A stretch of DNA of 64,000 bases from Oscillospiraceae bacterium (GTDB lineage: Bacteria > Bacillota > Clostridia > UMGS1810), in NCBI GenBank assembly GCA_015068825.1, contig SVJU01000001.1, forward strand, positions 216,432-280,431, read 5' to 3'. This document shows, piece after piece, positions 16,700 to 25,228 of the stretch (its first letter is position 1; the number at the start of each line of letters is the position of its first letter). Below the pieces are notes generated by a model. It was not told the origin of the DNA. It saw nothing but the letters and a program-made list of their open reading frames with translations, and made no database searches. The translations under genes were made by a program, and so were the position numbers.

Positions 16700-18052
16700 A
16701 TGAGTATAAAAAATGAATACTTAAAAGAACTTATTGCTCGTGTTGAAAAAAGGAATCCCGGCGAGCCTGAATTTCATCAGACAATTTCTGAGGTTTTAGA
16801 ATCAATAGAGCCAGTTATTGAAAAAAGACCTGACCTTGTTAAAGCAGGCGTTATTGAAAGAATGGTTGAACCTGAAAGACAGATTACTTTCCGTGTTCCA
16901 TGGGTAGATGACAATGGTAATGTTCAGGTTAACAGAGGTTTCAGAGTGCAGTTTAACTCTGCTATCGGACCATATAAGGGTGGTTTAAGATTTGCTCCAA
17001 ATGTGTATTCAGGTATTATTAAATTCTTAGGTTTTGAGCAGACATTTAAAAACTCTTTAACATCGCTTCCTATGGGTGGTGGTAAAGGTGGTAGTGACTT
17101 TGATCCTCAGGGTAAATCTGACGGCGAAGTTATGAGATTCTGCCAGAGCTTTATGACAGAGTTATACAGACATATTGGTCCTGACCTTGATGTTCCAGCC
17201 GGAGATATCGGTGTTGGCGCAAGAGAAGTAGGCTATATGTTTGGTCAGTATAAAAGACTTAAAAATGAATTTACAGGTGTGCTTACCGGTAAAGGTATTA
17301 CATATGGTGGCTCTTTAATCCGTCCTGAAGCTACAGGCTTTGGTGCAGTTTATTACACAGTAGAAATGCTTAAACATTTCGGTGATGATATCAAAGGCAA
17401 AACATTTGCTGTGTCTGGTTTTGGTAATGTTGCATGGGGTACTGTTAAAAAAGTTACAGAACTTGGCGGTAAAGTTGTTACAATTTCTGGTCCTGACGGT
17501 TACATATATGATGAAGATGGTATCAACACAGAAGAAAAAATCAATTTCCTTCTTGAAATGCGTGCATCTTGCCGTAACAGAGTTCAGGATTATGCAGATA
17601 AATTTGGCGTTCCTTTCTTTGCTGGTGAAAAACCATGGGGCGTAAAAGTTGATGTTATTATGCCTTGTGCTACACAGAACGAAGTTGGTATGGCAGAAGC
17701 TGAAAAAATTGTTGCTAATGGCATTAAATATTATGTTGAGGTTTCTAACATGCCTACAACAAACGAAGCTATTGCTTACCTAAAAGCTAATGGTGTTATT
17801 GTTGCTCCTTCAAAAGCAGTTAATGCCGGCGGTGTTGCAGTTTCTGGTCTTGAAATGTCTCAGAACTCTATGCGTTACAGCTGGTCTAGTGAAGAAGTTG
17901 ATACCAAACTTAAAGGTATTATGAAAAATATCTTTGAAAGCTCAGTTAAAGCAGCTAATGAATACGGTCTTGGTGATGACCTTGTTGCAGGTGCTAACAT
18001 TGCAGGCTTTATCAAAGTTGCAGAAGCTATGAAAGCTCAGGGTGTTGTTTGA
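16700..18052 (+). CDS. gdhA: NADP-type glutamate dehydrogenase
   Basis: GPYKGGLRFAPNVYSGIIKFLGFEQTFKNSLTSLPMGGGKGGSDFDPQGKS. Confidence 0.97.
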   Translation: MSIKNEYLKELIARVEKRNPGEPEFHQTISEVLESIEPVIEKRPDLVKAGVIERMVEPERQITFRVPWVDDNGNVQVNRGFRVQFNSAIGPYKGGLRFAPNVYSGIIKFLGFEQTFKNSLTSLPMGGGKGGSDFDPQGKSDGEVMRFCQSFMTELYRHIGPDLDVPAGDIGVGAREVGYMFGQYKRLKNEFTGVLTGKGITYGGSLIRPEATGFGAVYYTVEMLKHFGDDIKGKTFAVSGFGNVAWGTVKKVTELGGKVVTISGPDGYIYDEDGINTEEKINFLLEMRASCRNRVQDYADKFGVPFFAGEKPWGVKVDVIMPCATQNEVGMAEAEKIVANGIKYYVEVSNMPTTNEAIAYLKANGVIVAPSKAVNAGGVAVSGLEMSQNSMRYSWSSEEVDTKLKGIMKNIFESSVKAANEYGLGDDLVAGANIAGFIKVAEAMKAQGVV

Positions 18053-18074
18053 TAAACAATTAAACATTAATTAT

Positions 18075-18110
18075 AAAGCTGAACGGATTAAAATTCGTTC
18101 AGCTTTTATG
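18075..18110. terminator. Rho-independent terminator
   Basis: AAAGCTGAACG/CGTTCAGCTTTT. Confidence 0.85.
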
Positions 18111-18132
18111 ATATGAATAAGGAGAGAGAAAA

Positions 18133-18594
18133 ATGGTATTTGATACTTTTGAAAATTGTAAGTTATATTATCCGCTTCATAAAAATTTTGAAAAAGCATT
18201 TGATTTTATCAAAAAAGCAGTTTCAGAAAATTATGCTGTAGGTAAATATGAAATTGATTCAGACAAGGTTTATGCATCGGTGCAGGAATATGAAACCAAA
18301 GATTACAATGATGCAAAGTTTGAGGGGCACAGAAACTATATTGACATTCAGTATATTATTTCGGGAATTGAATGTATGGAAATGATTGATATTTCCAAAG
18401 CAGAGCCAAATACAGAATATAACGAAACAAAAGATGTTATGTTTTATAAAAACTGCGATATATCTAAAAAATGCGTAGTCGAAGCAGATGAATACGGAAT
18501 ATTTTTCCCACAGGATATACATAAACCTGGCTTTTCGTTTGAAAACCAAAAGAGTAAAGTTAAAAAAATTGTTGTTAAAGTAAAATGTGAATAA
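18133..18594 (+). CDS. YhcH/YjgK/YiaL family protein (EbgC-like)
   Basis: EGHRNYIDIQYIISGIE, FFPQDIHKPG motifs. Confidence 0.85.
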   Translation: MVFDTFENCKLYYPLHKNFEKAFDFIKKAVSENYAVGKYEIDSDKVYASVQEYETKDYNDAKFEGHRNYIDIQYIISGIECMEMIDISKAEPNTEYNETKDVMFYKNCDISKKCVVEADEYGIFFPQDIHKPGFSFENQKSKVKKIVVKVKCE

Positions 18595-18600
18595 AAATAT

Positions 18601-18638
18601 AAAGTGGCTATCTTGATAAAACAAGATAGCCACTTTTT
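18601..18638. terminator. Bidirectional terminator between convergent genes
   Basis: AAAGTGGCTATCTTG…CAAGATAGCCACTTTTT. Confidence 0.9.
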
Positions 18639-18648
18639 GTATATAGTA

Positions 18649-19635
18649 TTATTCTTTTACAATAAGTACAACTTTTCCAACATTTTCACCTTTTTGAAGT
18701 ATTGCGTGCGCTTCTTCGGCTTTCTGTATAGGAAGTGTTTTATAAATTGTAGGCCTTATTTCGTTGTTTTCTATTTTGCCCCAAACATTTTTAACAAGCA
18801 AAGATAAAATTTCTGCTTTCATTTCGGGAGTTCTTGAACGGAGTGTGCTGCCAATAATTCTTACATTTCTTACATAAATGTTCTTAAGGTCAATTTCGGT
18901 TTTAACACCTGCAAGTGCTGCAATCATAATCCATCTTGCGCCGTGGGTTAAATATTTCAAACATTCTCCCATACCTTCGCCGCCAAGGCAGTCAATTGCA
19001 ACATCAACACTGTGACCTTTTTCAAGTTCTCTTTTTAAAACATCGGCAACATTTTCTTTTGATGAGTTAATAACAACATCTGCGTTAAGATGCTTTATAG
19101 AATTTGCAATTTCGTCAGACAGAACACTTGTTATAACTCTTATTCCAAATGCTTTTGCCATTGGAATTACAACCGATGCAAGACCGGATGCACCTGCGTG
19201 CATTAAAAGGGTATCGCCTTCTTTAATTTTGCCCTCAATAAAAAGATTAAGATATGCAGTTGCAAAAGCTTCGGGAAGCGCTGCCGCTTCTGCCATAGAA
19301 AGATTTTTTGGGATTGGCATAAGCATATCGTATTTAACTGCAACATATTCGGCATATCCGCCGCCACCAAGAAGTGCGCAAACCTTGTCGCCAATTTTCC
19401 AGTTTGATTTTTCTTTTGCAATATCACCCATTTTAGTGATTGTACCCGAAATTTCAAGTCCCATCCATTCAGGGCATCCCGGAGGGGGTGGATAATCTCC
19501 GTCACGCTGCATAAGGTCGGCTCTGTTAAGTGCTGCTGCACTTATTTCAACAAGTACCTCGTCATCTTTTATAATCGGGTCGGGAACATCACTCCATGAT
19601 AACGATTTATCATTGTTTACAAGTATTGCTTTCAT
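18649..19635 (-). CDS. Zinc-type alcohol dehydrogenase-like / quinone oxidoreductase (MDR superfamily)
   Basis: ALNRADLMQRDGDYPPPPGCPEWMGLEISGTI; LLMHAGASGLASVVIPMAKAFG. Confidence 0.9.
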   Translation of the reverse strand: MKAILVNNDKSLSWSDVPDPIIKDDEVLVEISAAALNRADLMQRDGDYPPPPGCPEWMGLEISGTITKMGDIAKEKSNWKIGDKVCALLGGGGYAEYVAVKYDMLMPIPKNLSMAEAAALPEAFATAYLNLFIEGKIKEGDTLLMHAGASGLASVVIPMAKAFGIRVITSVLSDEIANSIKHLNADVVINSSKENVADVLKRELEKGHSVDVAIDCLGGEGMGECLKYLTHGARWIMIAALAGVKTEIDLKNIYVRNVRIIGSTLRSRTPEMKAEILSLLVKNVWGKIENNEIRPTIYKTLPIQKAEEAHAILQKGENVGKVVLIVKE

Positions 19636-19654
19636 AATATTTCTCCTTTATACT

Positions 19655-20440
19655 TTAATTTTCAAATGTTTTATCAGGAATATAATCAAAATTTGCAAGT
19701 ACATTTTTAACCGCACGAAGAACGGGTTGTGATTTCGTGGAAAGGTTATCGTGTGATTGAGCACAAAGATACATTGCGCATCCAAGCATTGGTCCAATCA
19801 TTCTATGCATTTTACAGTGTTCACCAACAGAAAGAAATAAAAATGGAACATCAAGCTCTTTTTTTAGAAGTGTTGTAATTCTTAAATTTTCCATTTCTTC
19901 TTCTACATTAGATGCCTTTGTAACAATTTTAACAACATCAGCACCTCTTTTTTGTTGTTCAAGTGCCATTTCGATAACCTTTTTTGCAGGCAGAAAACAA
20001 GAAGTATGTGATGAAATAAGCACCTCACCGCCAAATGAGTGAATTTTATTAATAAGTTCTTTTTGCTTGTCTATAGCCTCCTGATTATATGTAAGCTGAA
20101 GAGCGGTGGGTGAAAATAAATCTCCCATAATGTCAAATAAGGTTGCACCATATTTTGATAATGAAATAAGCTCATTTGCAAGTGTGTCATCATCAGTTCC
20201 AGTGTTTAACTGGTCACGATAGTTGGTTACATATATCGGGCGGTTACCCATATATTTAAAAATGGTTTTATAATTTTCATCACATCTTAATTCTTTTGGA
20301 AATTTTTCAACCTGAAAAGCAAATGCATCAGTGCCCTCAAATACAGCATTTCGTATAGTGTTTATGGCACTTTCAACACTGTCAGACTGAATCATTGTTG
20401 TAACGATTGGGTTATTTTGACCTAAAAAAGTAGGTTTCAT
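19655..20440 (-). CDS. Type I 3-dehydroquinate dehydratase-like protein (divergent AroD paralogue)
   Basis: ISSHTS (His), DVVKIVTKAS (Schiff-base Lys), HRMIGPMLG (Arg) and SQPVL (Gln) equivalents; flanked by SDR and MDR genes. Confidence 0.75.
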   Translation of the reverse strand: MKPTFLGQNNPIVTTMIQSDSVESAINTIRNAVFEGTDAFAFQVEKFPKELRCDENYKTIFKYMGNRPIYVTNYRDQLNTGTDDDTLANELISLSKYGATLFDIMGDLFSPTALQLTYNQEAIDKQKELINKIHSFGGEVLISSHTSCFLPAKKVIEMALEQQKRGADVVKIVTKASNVEEEMENLRITTLLKKELDVPFLFLSVGEHCKMHRMIGPMLGCAMYLCAQSHDNLSTKSQPVLRAVKNVLANFDYIPDKTFEN

Positions 20441-20450
20441 CTTTTTCTCC

Positions 20451-21200
20451 TTATTCCTTGTTTCTCATTATATTTCTTCCACCGTCAATAAGATAATTTG
20501 TACCTGTTATAAAGCTTGCTTTATCGCTTGCGGTATACATAATAAGGTCAACAATTTCCTGTGGCTGAGCAGCTCTCTTCATAAGAGTTTTCATGCTTGC
20601 CATAGCTTTCCTTGTAAGAACGGGTCCTGGCGATATACAGCATACTCTTACATTATATTTTGCTCCGTAGAGTGCAAGTGATTTTGTAACACCGTTCATA
20701 AGAGCACTTTTTGCGGCTGAATATGCAATGTTCGTTTTGCAGCCTTCTTCACCGGTTATTGAGCCTAAAAAAATTATTACACCGCTTTTTTGTTCTGCCA
20801 TTTGTTTAAGGGCGTTTTGAGCAAAATAAACTGCACTTTTAAGGTTTAAATCTATTCCAAAATCAAATACTGAAATATCTCTGTCCTTAAATTCGGTGTA
20901 ATCGTTTAAAAGACGCGCTTCTGCACCGCCTGCACAATTTATCAATATGTCAAAAGAACCAAATTCTTTAACTGTAACATCTTTTGCACCTGCAACCTGA
21001 TCATAATCGGTTATATCTGCGCAAACTGTAACAATATTATTGGTAAATGCTGATATTTTTTCTTTAGCATCATCTAATCCTTTTTGGTTTATATCAACCA
21101 AAACAATATTTGCGCCTTCTTTTGCAAAATTTTCACCGCACAAATATCCAAGACCTGATGCTCCACCTGTGATAACAACGGTTTTATTTTTAAAACTCAT
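20451..21200 (-). CDS. SDR-family oxidoreductase
   Basis: TGGASGLGYLCG, NCAGG, YSAAKSAL; start moved to internal ATG (MSFKNK) after GGAGGC. Confidence 0.92.
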   Translation of the reverse strand: MSFKNKTVVITGGASGLGYLCGENFAKEGANIVLVDINQKGLDDAKEKISAFTNNIVTVCADITDYDQVAGAKDVTVKEFGSFDILINCAGGAEARLLNDYTEFKDRDISVFDFGIDLNLKSAVYFAQNALKQMAEQKSGVIIFLGSITGEEGCKTNIAYSAAKSALMNGVTKSLALYGAKYNVRVCCISPGPVLTRKAMASMKTLMKRAAQPQEIVDLIMYTASDKASFITGTNYLIDGGRNIMRNKE

Positions 21201-21395
21201 GATACTGCCTCCTTGATTAAAGTATAACATTTTTAAAATAAAATAAAAGATAAAATAATATCAAAAACCAAAACAATAATATTATTTTAGAAAAATTTAA
21301 AAAAATATTGCATAAGGTCTTTATTTTTTTGAATTTTTGTAGTATAATGTTTATTATCTATAATTGTGTAAAAATTAAATTGGGGAGGAAAACCA

Positions 21396-21803
21396 ATGAG
21401 CAGAAAAACTGCGAGAGATAATGCCTTTAAAATTATTTTTGAAGCACCGTTTCACGAGTGTGAATTAGATGCGGTTATAAATACTTTTTTAGATGTGCAG
21501 TCAGATAAAACTTTAACAAAAAAAGATATAAATTATATTAACACAACTGTATCGGGTGTTTTTGAAAATTTAGAAAAAATAGATGATAAAATCAACAATT
21601 TCTTAAAAGGCTGGACTCTTGACCGTCTCCCAAAAACAACGGCGGCAATACTTCGTCTTGCGGTTTATGAAATGGATTATTCTTCTGATGTGCCTTATCA
21701 GGTAGCAATTAACGAAGCTATTGAGCTTGCAAAAATTTATTGTGATGATAATGCACCAAAGGTTATAAACGGAGTTTTAGATACTGTTAAAGGAGAAAAA
21801 TAA
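21396..21803 (+). CDS. nusB: Transcription antitermination factor NusB
   Basis: NusB fold; RLPKTTAAILRLAVYEMDY…VAINEAIELAKIY. Confidence 0.95.
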   Translation: MSRKTARDNAFKIIFEAPFHECELDAVINTFLDVQSDKTLTKKDINYINTTVSGVFENLEKIDDKINNFLKGWTLDRLPKTTAAILRLAVYEMDYSSDVPYQVAINEAIELAKIYCDDNAPKVINGVLDTVKGEK

Positions 21804-23012
21804 ATGGCAGTAATTACTGTTAGCCAGCTTAACAATTACATAAAAAGATGCTTTGACTCTAATCAGAACTTTCAAAAGCTATATATAAAGGGTGAAATAT
21901 CAAATTTTAAACGCCATTCAACAGGGCATTTGTATTTAACCTTAAAGGATGAAGGCAGTGTTTTAAAAGCGGTAATGTTTCGTGCAAGTGCATCGGCTTT
22001 AAGGTTTGAGGCCACAAACGGAATGAAGGTTATAGCCTGTGGAAGGGTTGCGGTATTTGAAAGAGACGGACAGTATCAGCTTTATATTGAAAGTATGATG
22101 CCTGATGGTGTGGGCGAGCTTTATTTAGCTTATGAACAACTTAAAGAAAAATTAGAAAAAGAAGGACTTTTTGATGTAAGTCATAAAAAAGAAATCCCCA
22201 AATATCCAATGCGTATTGGTGTTATAACTTCGCCTACGGGTGCGGCAGTAAGAGATATTTTAAATGTTTTAAAAAGAAGATATTCTTTAGCTGATATTAT
22301 AATTTATCCTGCACTTGTGCAAGGCCCTGGTGCAGCAAAAACAATTGTTAAAGGTATTGAATGTTTTAATAAGCTAAAAAATGCCGATGTTATAATTGCA
22401 GGCAGAGGCGGTGGCTCAATAGAAGATTTGTGGGCATTTAATGAAGAAGAAGTTGCCTATGCAATTTATAAATCTGAAATTCCCGTTATTTCTGCAGTAG
22501 GACACGAAACCGATTTTACAATTGCCGATTTTGTTGCAGACCTTCGTGCACCAACACCGTCAGCAGGTGCAGAGCTTTCGGCACCATCGCAGATAGATGT
22601 TCAAAAAAGTCTTGCCGAAAAAAAATCAAAGCTTGCAATACTTCTTACAAATTTATATAAATTAAAGCTTCAGGAGCTTTTAAGAATACAAAAATCAAGA
22701 GTTTTTACAAATTACAAAATTTTGTTCGATGATAAAAAACAGCTTCTTGATTTAATTTCAAAGGATTTATATGATGCATACAAGCAAAAAATTGATGACA
22801 GCAAAAAAGAACTTTTAAAGCTTATGTCAAAGCTTGAAGCGCTAAATCCTGTTGCGGTTTTGAAAAGAGGCTTTGCATCGGTTAAAAGTGATGGTAAAAC
22901 TTTAAGCGGTATAGACGGTATAAATCAGGGTGACGAAATTGATGTTTTGTTTTATGATGGATGTGCAAAATGCAGTGTCAGCTCTGTAAAAAAGGAGAAA
23001 ATGTATGAATAA
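21804..23012 (+). CDS. xseA: Exodeoxyribonuclease VII large subunit
   Basis: YIKGEISNFKRHSTGHLYLTLKD; GVITSPTGAAVRDI; GGGSIEDLWAFNEE. Confidence 0.97.
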   Translation: MAVITVSQLNNYIKRCFDSNQNFQKLYIKGEISNFKRHSTGHLYLTLKDEGSVLKAVMFRASASALRFEATNGMKVIACGRVAVFERDGQYQLYIESMMPDGVGELYLAYEQLKEKLEKEGLFDVSHKKEIPKYPMRIGVITSPTGAAVRDILNVLKRRYSLADIIIYPALVQGPGAAKTIVKGIECFNKLKNADVIIAGRGGGSIEDLWAFNEEEVAYAIYKSEIPVISAVGHETDFTIADFVADLRAPTPSAGAELSAPSQIDVQKSLAEKKSKLAILLTNLYKLKLQELLRIQKSRVFTNYKILFDDKKQLLDLISKDLYDAYKQKIDDSKKELLKLMSKLEALNPVAVLKRGFASVKSDGKTLSGIDGINQGDEIDVLFYDGCAKCSVSSVKKEKMYE

Positions 23013-23232
23013 ATTTGAAGATAATATGAAAGAGCTTGAAGAAATTGTAAATAGTTTAGAAAGTGGAAAAGCATCGCTTGATGAATGTGTAACACTTTTT
23101 GAAAAGGGCGTTAAGCTTACCGATGAATGTGTTAATATGTTAAATAGTGCAGAACAGAAAATTAAAATTTTAGTTGAAAAAACTAACGGTGAAGTTGTTG
23201 AAGAAGATTTTGATGAAAATAGTGAGCAGTAA
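23005..23232 (+). CDS. xseB: Exodeoxyribonuclease VII small subunit
   Basis: FEDNMKELEEIVNSLESGKASLDECVTLFEKGVKL; overlaps xseA. Confidence 0.95.
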   Translation: MNKFEDNMKELEEIVNSLESGKASLDECVTLFEKGVKLTDECVNMLNSAEQKIKILVEKTNGEVVEEDFDENSEQ

Positions 23233-23247
23233 AGGAATTTAAGTAAA

Positions 23248-24096
23248 ATGTTCAAAGAAAGTTATAACAAAAATATTGAAACGGTTGAAAACTATATAGA
23301 AAATTATTTTAATAATGCCTTAAGCCACCTTGAAGAAAATCTTACTGCGCCGTTAAAATATTCTGTTTTGAATGGCGGAAAAAGAATAAGAGGAATACTG
23401 ACAATAGAAATTGCAAAAATGCTTGGCGGTGATGTTGATAATGCCTTGCCGTTTGCAATGGCAATTGAGTTTATTCACGCATACTCTCTTGTTCACGATG
23501 ACTTACCTTGCATGGATGATGATGATTTTCGTCGTGGAATGCCAAGCTGTCATAAAAAGTTTGGTGAGGCAATGGGTGTTCTTTGCGGTGATTCTTTATT
23601 AAATTTAGCTTATGAAGTAATGCTTGACAGTATTTTAAAAGGAACCTTAGGTGCCAACAAAGCAGCAAAAGCTGTTGCAGAATTTTCTGGCATTTTTGGT
23701 ATGATAAGAGGTCAGGTAATAGATATAAGTCTTGTAAATAAAGAAAATGTCACATTAAAAGATTTAGAGCTTTTGATAGATAACAAAACCTGTGCTCTTA
23801 TTAAAGCGGCTACACTTTCTGGTGCGTATGTATCTCCTCATAGTGATGAGGATATAAAAAAAGTATCCGAATATGCTTATCATCTTGGAATGGCATTTCA
23901 GATAAGAGACGATTTTGAAGATGAAGATGAAGATAAAGAGGGTGATGGAACACCTAACTTTATAAATCTTTTAGGAAGGGACGAAGCTCATAAAAAACTT
24001 ATTTACCACAAGTGCGAGGCAGAAAAAATTCTTGCCAAATACAATAATAATGAATTTTTACTTGGCTTAAATGAGTTTTTGTTTGGAAAATTTTAA
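23248..24096 (+). CDS. ispA: Polyprenyl synthetase (farnesyl/geranyl diphosphate synthase)
   Basis: GGKRIRG; DDLPCMDDDDFRRG (DDxxD); QIRDDFED second Asp motif. Confidence 0.95.
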   Translation: MFKESYNKNIETVENYIENYFNNALSHLEENLTAPLKYSVLNGGKRIRGILTIEIAKMLGGDVDNALPFAMAIEFIHAYSLVHDDLPCMDDDDFRRGMPSCHKKFGEAMGVLCGDSLLNLAYEVMLDSILKGTLGANKAAKAVAEFSGIFGMIRGQVIDISLVNKENVTLKDLELLIDNKTCALIKAATLSGAYVSPHSDEDIKKVSEYAYHLGMAFQIRDDFEDEDEDKEGDGTPNFINLLGRDEAHKKLIYHKCEAEKILAKYNNNEFLLGLNEFLFGKF

Positions 24097-24102
24097 ATAA
24101 AT

Positions 24103-24131
24103 TTGCAAAGAAGTGCAATTTGTGTTACAAT
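24103..24131 (+). promoter_or_regulatory. pheST promoter TTGCAA-17-TACAAT
   Basis: Hexamers and spacing. Confidence 0.5.
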
Positions 24132-24192
24132 ACAATGATAGTTTTGTTTATAATTTAACTTTACATAAATAACCTTGAGAGGAGTTAGAAAA

Positions 24193-25212
24193 GTGAAACA
24201 GTTGTTAGAAAAAATTAAGCAAGAAGCAATAAATTCTTTGCAGAATGCAGAAAAAATAGAGGATTTGGAAAGCTTCAGAGTAAAATATCTTGGTAAAAAA
24301 GGTGAGGTTACGAGTGTACTTAAAGGTCTTGGCTCGATAGCACCTGAAGAAAGAAAAGAAGTTGGCGCGCTTGCAAATGAGGTAAGAGCAATAATTGAAG
24401 AAAAATTAAACGAGAAAAAAGAAGCTGTTCAGAATGCTTTGATGAATGAAAAGCTTAAAAAAGAGGTAATTGATGTTACAATGCCTGGTAAAAAATGCGA
24501 TATGGGTAAACTTCATCCTCTTGCAACAGTAAGAAAACAGCTTGAAGATATATTTATGGGAATGGGATTTTCTATTGCAGACGGTCCTGAAGTTGAGCTT
24601 GATTATTACAACTTTGAGGCACTTAACATTCCAAAAAACCATCCTGCAAGAGATACACAGGATACATTTTATATAAACGATGATGTTGTTTTAAGAACAC
24701 AAACATCTTCTGTTCAGGTTCGTGTTATGGAAAACACAAAACCGCCGATAAGAGTTATATCTCCCGGAAGAGTTTTCCGTTCTGATGCAGTTGACGCAAC
24801 ACATTCTCCTGTTTTCCATCAGATAGAAGGTCTTGTTGTTGACAAAGGTGTTACAATGGGTGATTTAAAAGGCACACTTGAACTATTTATGAAAAGATTA
24901 TACGGCGATGATGTTAAAATAAGATTAAGACCGCATCACTTCCCATTTACAGAGCCAAGTGCAGAGGTTGACGTGTCGTGCTTTGTATGTGGCGGAAAAG
25001 GCTGCCGTGTTTGTAAAAAAGAAGGCTTTATAGAGGTTCTTGGCGCAGGTATGGTTCATCCAAAGGTGCTTAAAAACTGCGGAATTGACCCCGAAATATA
25101 CAGTGGTTTCGCTTTCGGTATTGGTCTTGAGCGTATTGTTATGCGTTCTTACAACATAGATGATATGCGTCATCTATACGAAAACGATGTAAGATTTTTG
25201 AAACAGTTTTAA
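24193..25212 (+). CDS. pheS: Phenylalanine--tRNA ligase alpha subunit
   Basis: [47 protein letters not shown] start 24193 after GAGAGGAG. Confidence 0.97.
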   Translation: MKQLLEKIKQEAINSLQNAEKIEDLESFRVKYLGKKGEVTSVLKGLGSIAPEERKEVGALANEVRAIIEEKLNEKKEAVQNALMNEKLKKEVIDVTMPGKKCDMGKLHPLATVRKQLEDIFMGMGFSIADGPEVELDYYNFEALNIPKNHPARDTQDTFYINDDVVLRTQTSSVQVRVMENTKPPIRVISPGRVFRSDAVDATHSPVFHQIEGLVVDKGVTMGDLKGTLELFMKRLYGDDVKIRLRPHHFPFTEPSAEVDVSCFVCGGKGCRVCKKEGFIEVLGAGMVHPKVLKNCGIDPEIYSGFAFGIGLERIVMRSYNIDDMRHLYENDVRFLKQF

Positions 25213-25228
25213 TTAGGAGGGGTAGAAA

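Noticed and set aside
24097-24192. T-box leader upstream of pheST
   Set aside because: Intergenic space after the promoter is too short and no T-box sequence or terminator is visible.
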